This document shows positions 6,201 through 6,385 of a DNA stretch of 6,385 bases, in pieces (within the stretch, counting starts at the first letter, position 1; each line of letters starts with the position of its first letter). Made by a program: the position numbers and the translations under genes. Source of the DNA: Candidatus Poribacteria bacterium (GTDB lineage: Bacteria; Poribacteria; WGA-4E; WGA-3G); NCBI GenBank assembly GCA_028824575.1, contig JAPPDN010000571.1, positions 1 to 6,385 on the forward strand, in the 5' to 3' direction. The notes beneath the pieces are model-generated. The model was given only the letters and a program-made list of their open reading frames with translations, was not told where the DNA came from and made no database searches.

Positions 6201-6385
6201 GAGGGAGGCTTTTAACACGGGGAGGACGATTTCTGAAAAGTGGGATTGGGTATCTGCATCGTCCGTAGCGAGTTCTTGGAGGCTTCGCAATATAGCGTCG
6301 TTATTCACGTTACCGGCACTCCCGGCAGCGTCTGATAAAATCCGATGTATTTCTTCTCTTTGGTGTTCTGCAAGCGGCAATTCTG
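3231..6385 (-). CDS. glnE: Bifunctional glutamine synthetase adenylyltransferase / adenylyl-removing enzyme (5' end at window edge)
   Basis: GlnE attaches AMP to a tyrosine of glutamine synthetase, lowering its activity, and removes it by phosphorolysis; the balance is set by PII and glutamine. The visible protein has 1049 residues counted from TTG at 6378-6380, but the frame is open to the edge, so the true start may lie outside. It has two homologous halves. The N-terminal adenylyl-removing half carries GMGKLGGYELNFSSDIDL (230-247; metal Asp 244 and 246), D291 in VDIRLRPE, and LGPGGIRDIEF (391-401). The C-terminal adenylylating half carries AMGKFGGRELNFSSDLDV (757-774; Asp 771 and 773), D816 in IDLRLRPHG, and GYGGLVDIEF (924-933). 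Helical segments such as SVEQKLRVLRRYKRRE (151-166) and its counterpart MLSMLRRYKNDE (684-695) precede each domain. The acidic pairs are 527 residues apart, similar to E. coli GlnE, which is about 100 residues shorter; much of the excess is N-terminal. A basic Arg/Thr-rich stretch (893-913) in the second half looks inserted. Both active sites appear intact. Confidence 0.96.
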   Translation of the reverse strand, partial: ELPLAEHQREEIHRILSDAAGSAGNVNNDAILRSLQELATDDADTQSHFSEIVLPVLKASLNSPNPETSLNHFSRFAQVAFNRRWLYQLLRDAPFLMRTVIFGFGASTYLSETLIRNPEYFYDIIDANVMDTAKTSETMYEELARSLSHFDSVEQKLRVLRRYKRRETLRIGLCDLLKTVDVKTTTWELSNLAEAALQHCYEIGRDQIMAPKFGTPLNEDGDAPCRFAIIGMGKLGGYELNFSSDIDLIFVYSDDAKTDTGTDNSEYFARLCEFIIKAMSEITPEGYVFRVDIRLRPESSAGVIIRSMESYESYYEGWGDLWERQALIKARSVAGDMAFGDEFIRMIQPFVYQRYLDGVTLEEIKADIGRTKVRIEERLVGEGANLEKHVKLGPGGIRDIEFTVQCLQMIHGAKRKSLCSHNTLETISALKENALLTAADADALAAAYRFLRSVENGIQVEADQQRYSIPEKASEERELARRVGYPHTPETDALVAFRKDYRAHTERVRAIFQKITATAIASEKGLDISLLLSEEDPKQLETFLSEFRFENVREAQRLLRRLANGGDGIQFSPSVRRTFFKLAPTLLNVLRDSPNPDMALRYLSAFTDKVGARSSYYTMFAEKPSTLEALTRVCGTSLYLADMLIASPELFDLLTVPTLIERSKTLAEKQAEALQIVTETPEGQMLSMLRRYKNDEIWRIALRNILGNATLPTTTEELSDLAEAVLQAIYPAIEAELRQAHGTPLNPDGTPATFAIVAMGKFGGRELNFSSDLDVMYVYSEDGETTEGMPNVEFFAAVGLELVNRLAGNGVGIYEIDLRLRPHGAGGAIALPLAGYQNYYDNTAEVWERQALTRARVVAGDIEGVGNRFLDIGHAFCYGGSLTSEEIAQIVHTRKRNESQATRRPTTRRRGRSKTQTPIANVKSGYGGLVDIEFAVQTLQLVHGEEVPSVRVQNTPLAIEKLNDIGVLTEEQCAGLSEAYLFLRRVENALRIVHDRALDALPKNRTELAQLARRLGYVETEDTSIVDAFLQDYGKWTETTRALFNQILVQ

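Overview
The window looks bacterial, with moderate GC and wide repeat-filled gaps between genes. The glutamate dehydrogenase, the cytoplasmic NHL propeller, the small leader-plus-coiled-coil protein and the dispersed repeats together suggest a Gram-negative-type environmental lineage. From memory of similar gene and repeat styles I lean towards a Candidatus Poribacteria-like genome. This is an inference; no rRNA or other marker gene is present to settle it.

Layout from left to right. (1) 1-883, minus strand: N-terminal 294 residues of an animal/Bacteroidetes-type glutamate dehydrogenase, cut by the window edge. (2) 884-1191: non-coding, with three tandem copies of a 41-bp REP-like palindromic repeat carrying a GTAG head (927-1049), a 16-bp perfect inverted repeat (1089-1144) overlapping a possible promoter for the dehydrogenase, and a short hairpin (1152-1168) just after the next gene. 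(3) 1192-2049, minus: a six-bladed NHL propeller that keeps the three zinc histidines and the Tyr/Arg of peptidyl-hydroxyglycine amidating lyase (PAL). A promoter and Shine-Dalgarno site place its start at 2049 rather than 2082. (4) 2083-2504: non-coding, with a heptamer microrepeat, a degenerate copy (A) of a dispersed repeat, a strong extended -10 promoter (2371-2400), and a 5' leader predicted to fold as a nested pseudoknot (2417-2472). (5) 2505-2882, plus: a 125-residue exported or membrane protein of unknown function. (6) 2883-3230: non-coding, with a longer copy (B) of the same dispersed repeat, internally expanded by 10-bp and 36-bp tandem units and ending in an 11-bp hairpin just past glnE. 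(7) 3231-6385, minus: nearly complete glnE, the bifunctional adenylyltransferase/adenylyl-removing enzyme of glutamine synthetase.

GdhA and GlnE both act in ammonium assimilation: GdhA makes or breaks down glutamate, and GlnE switches glutamine synthetase on and off. They lie on the same strand but are separated by over 2 kb holding unrelated genes and promoters, so they are neighbours rather than an operon. The least explained part is 2200-3160: a small membrane-protein gene with its own promoter and a pseudoknotted leader, bracketed by two copies of one repeat family.
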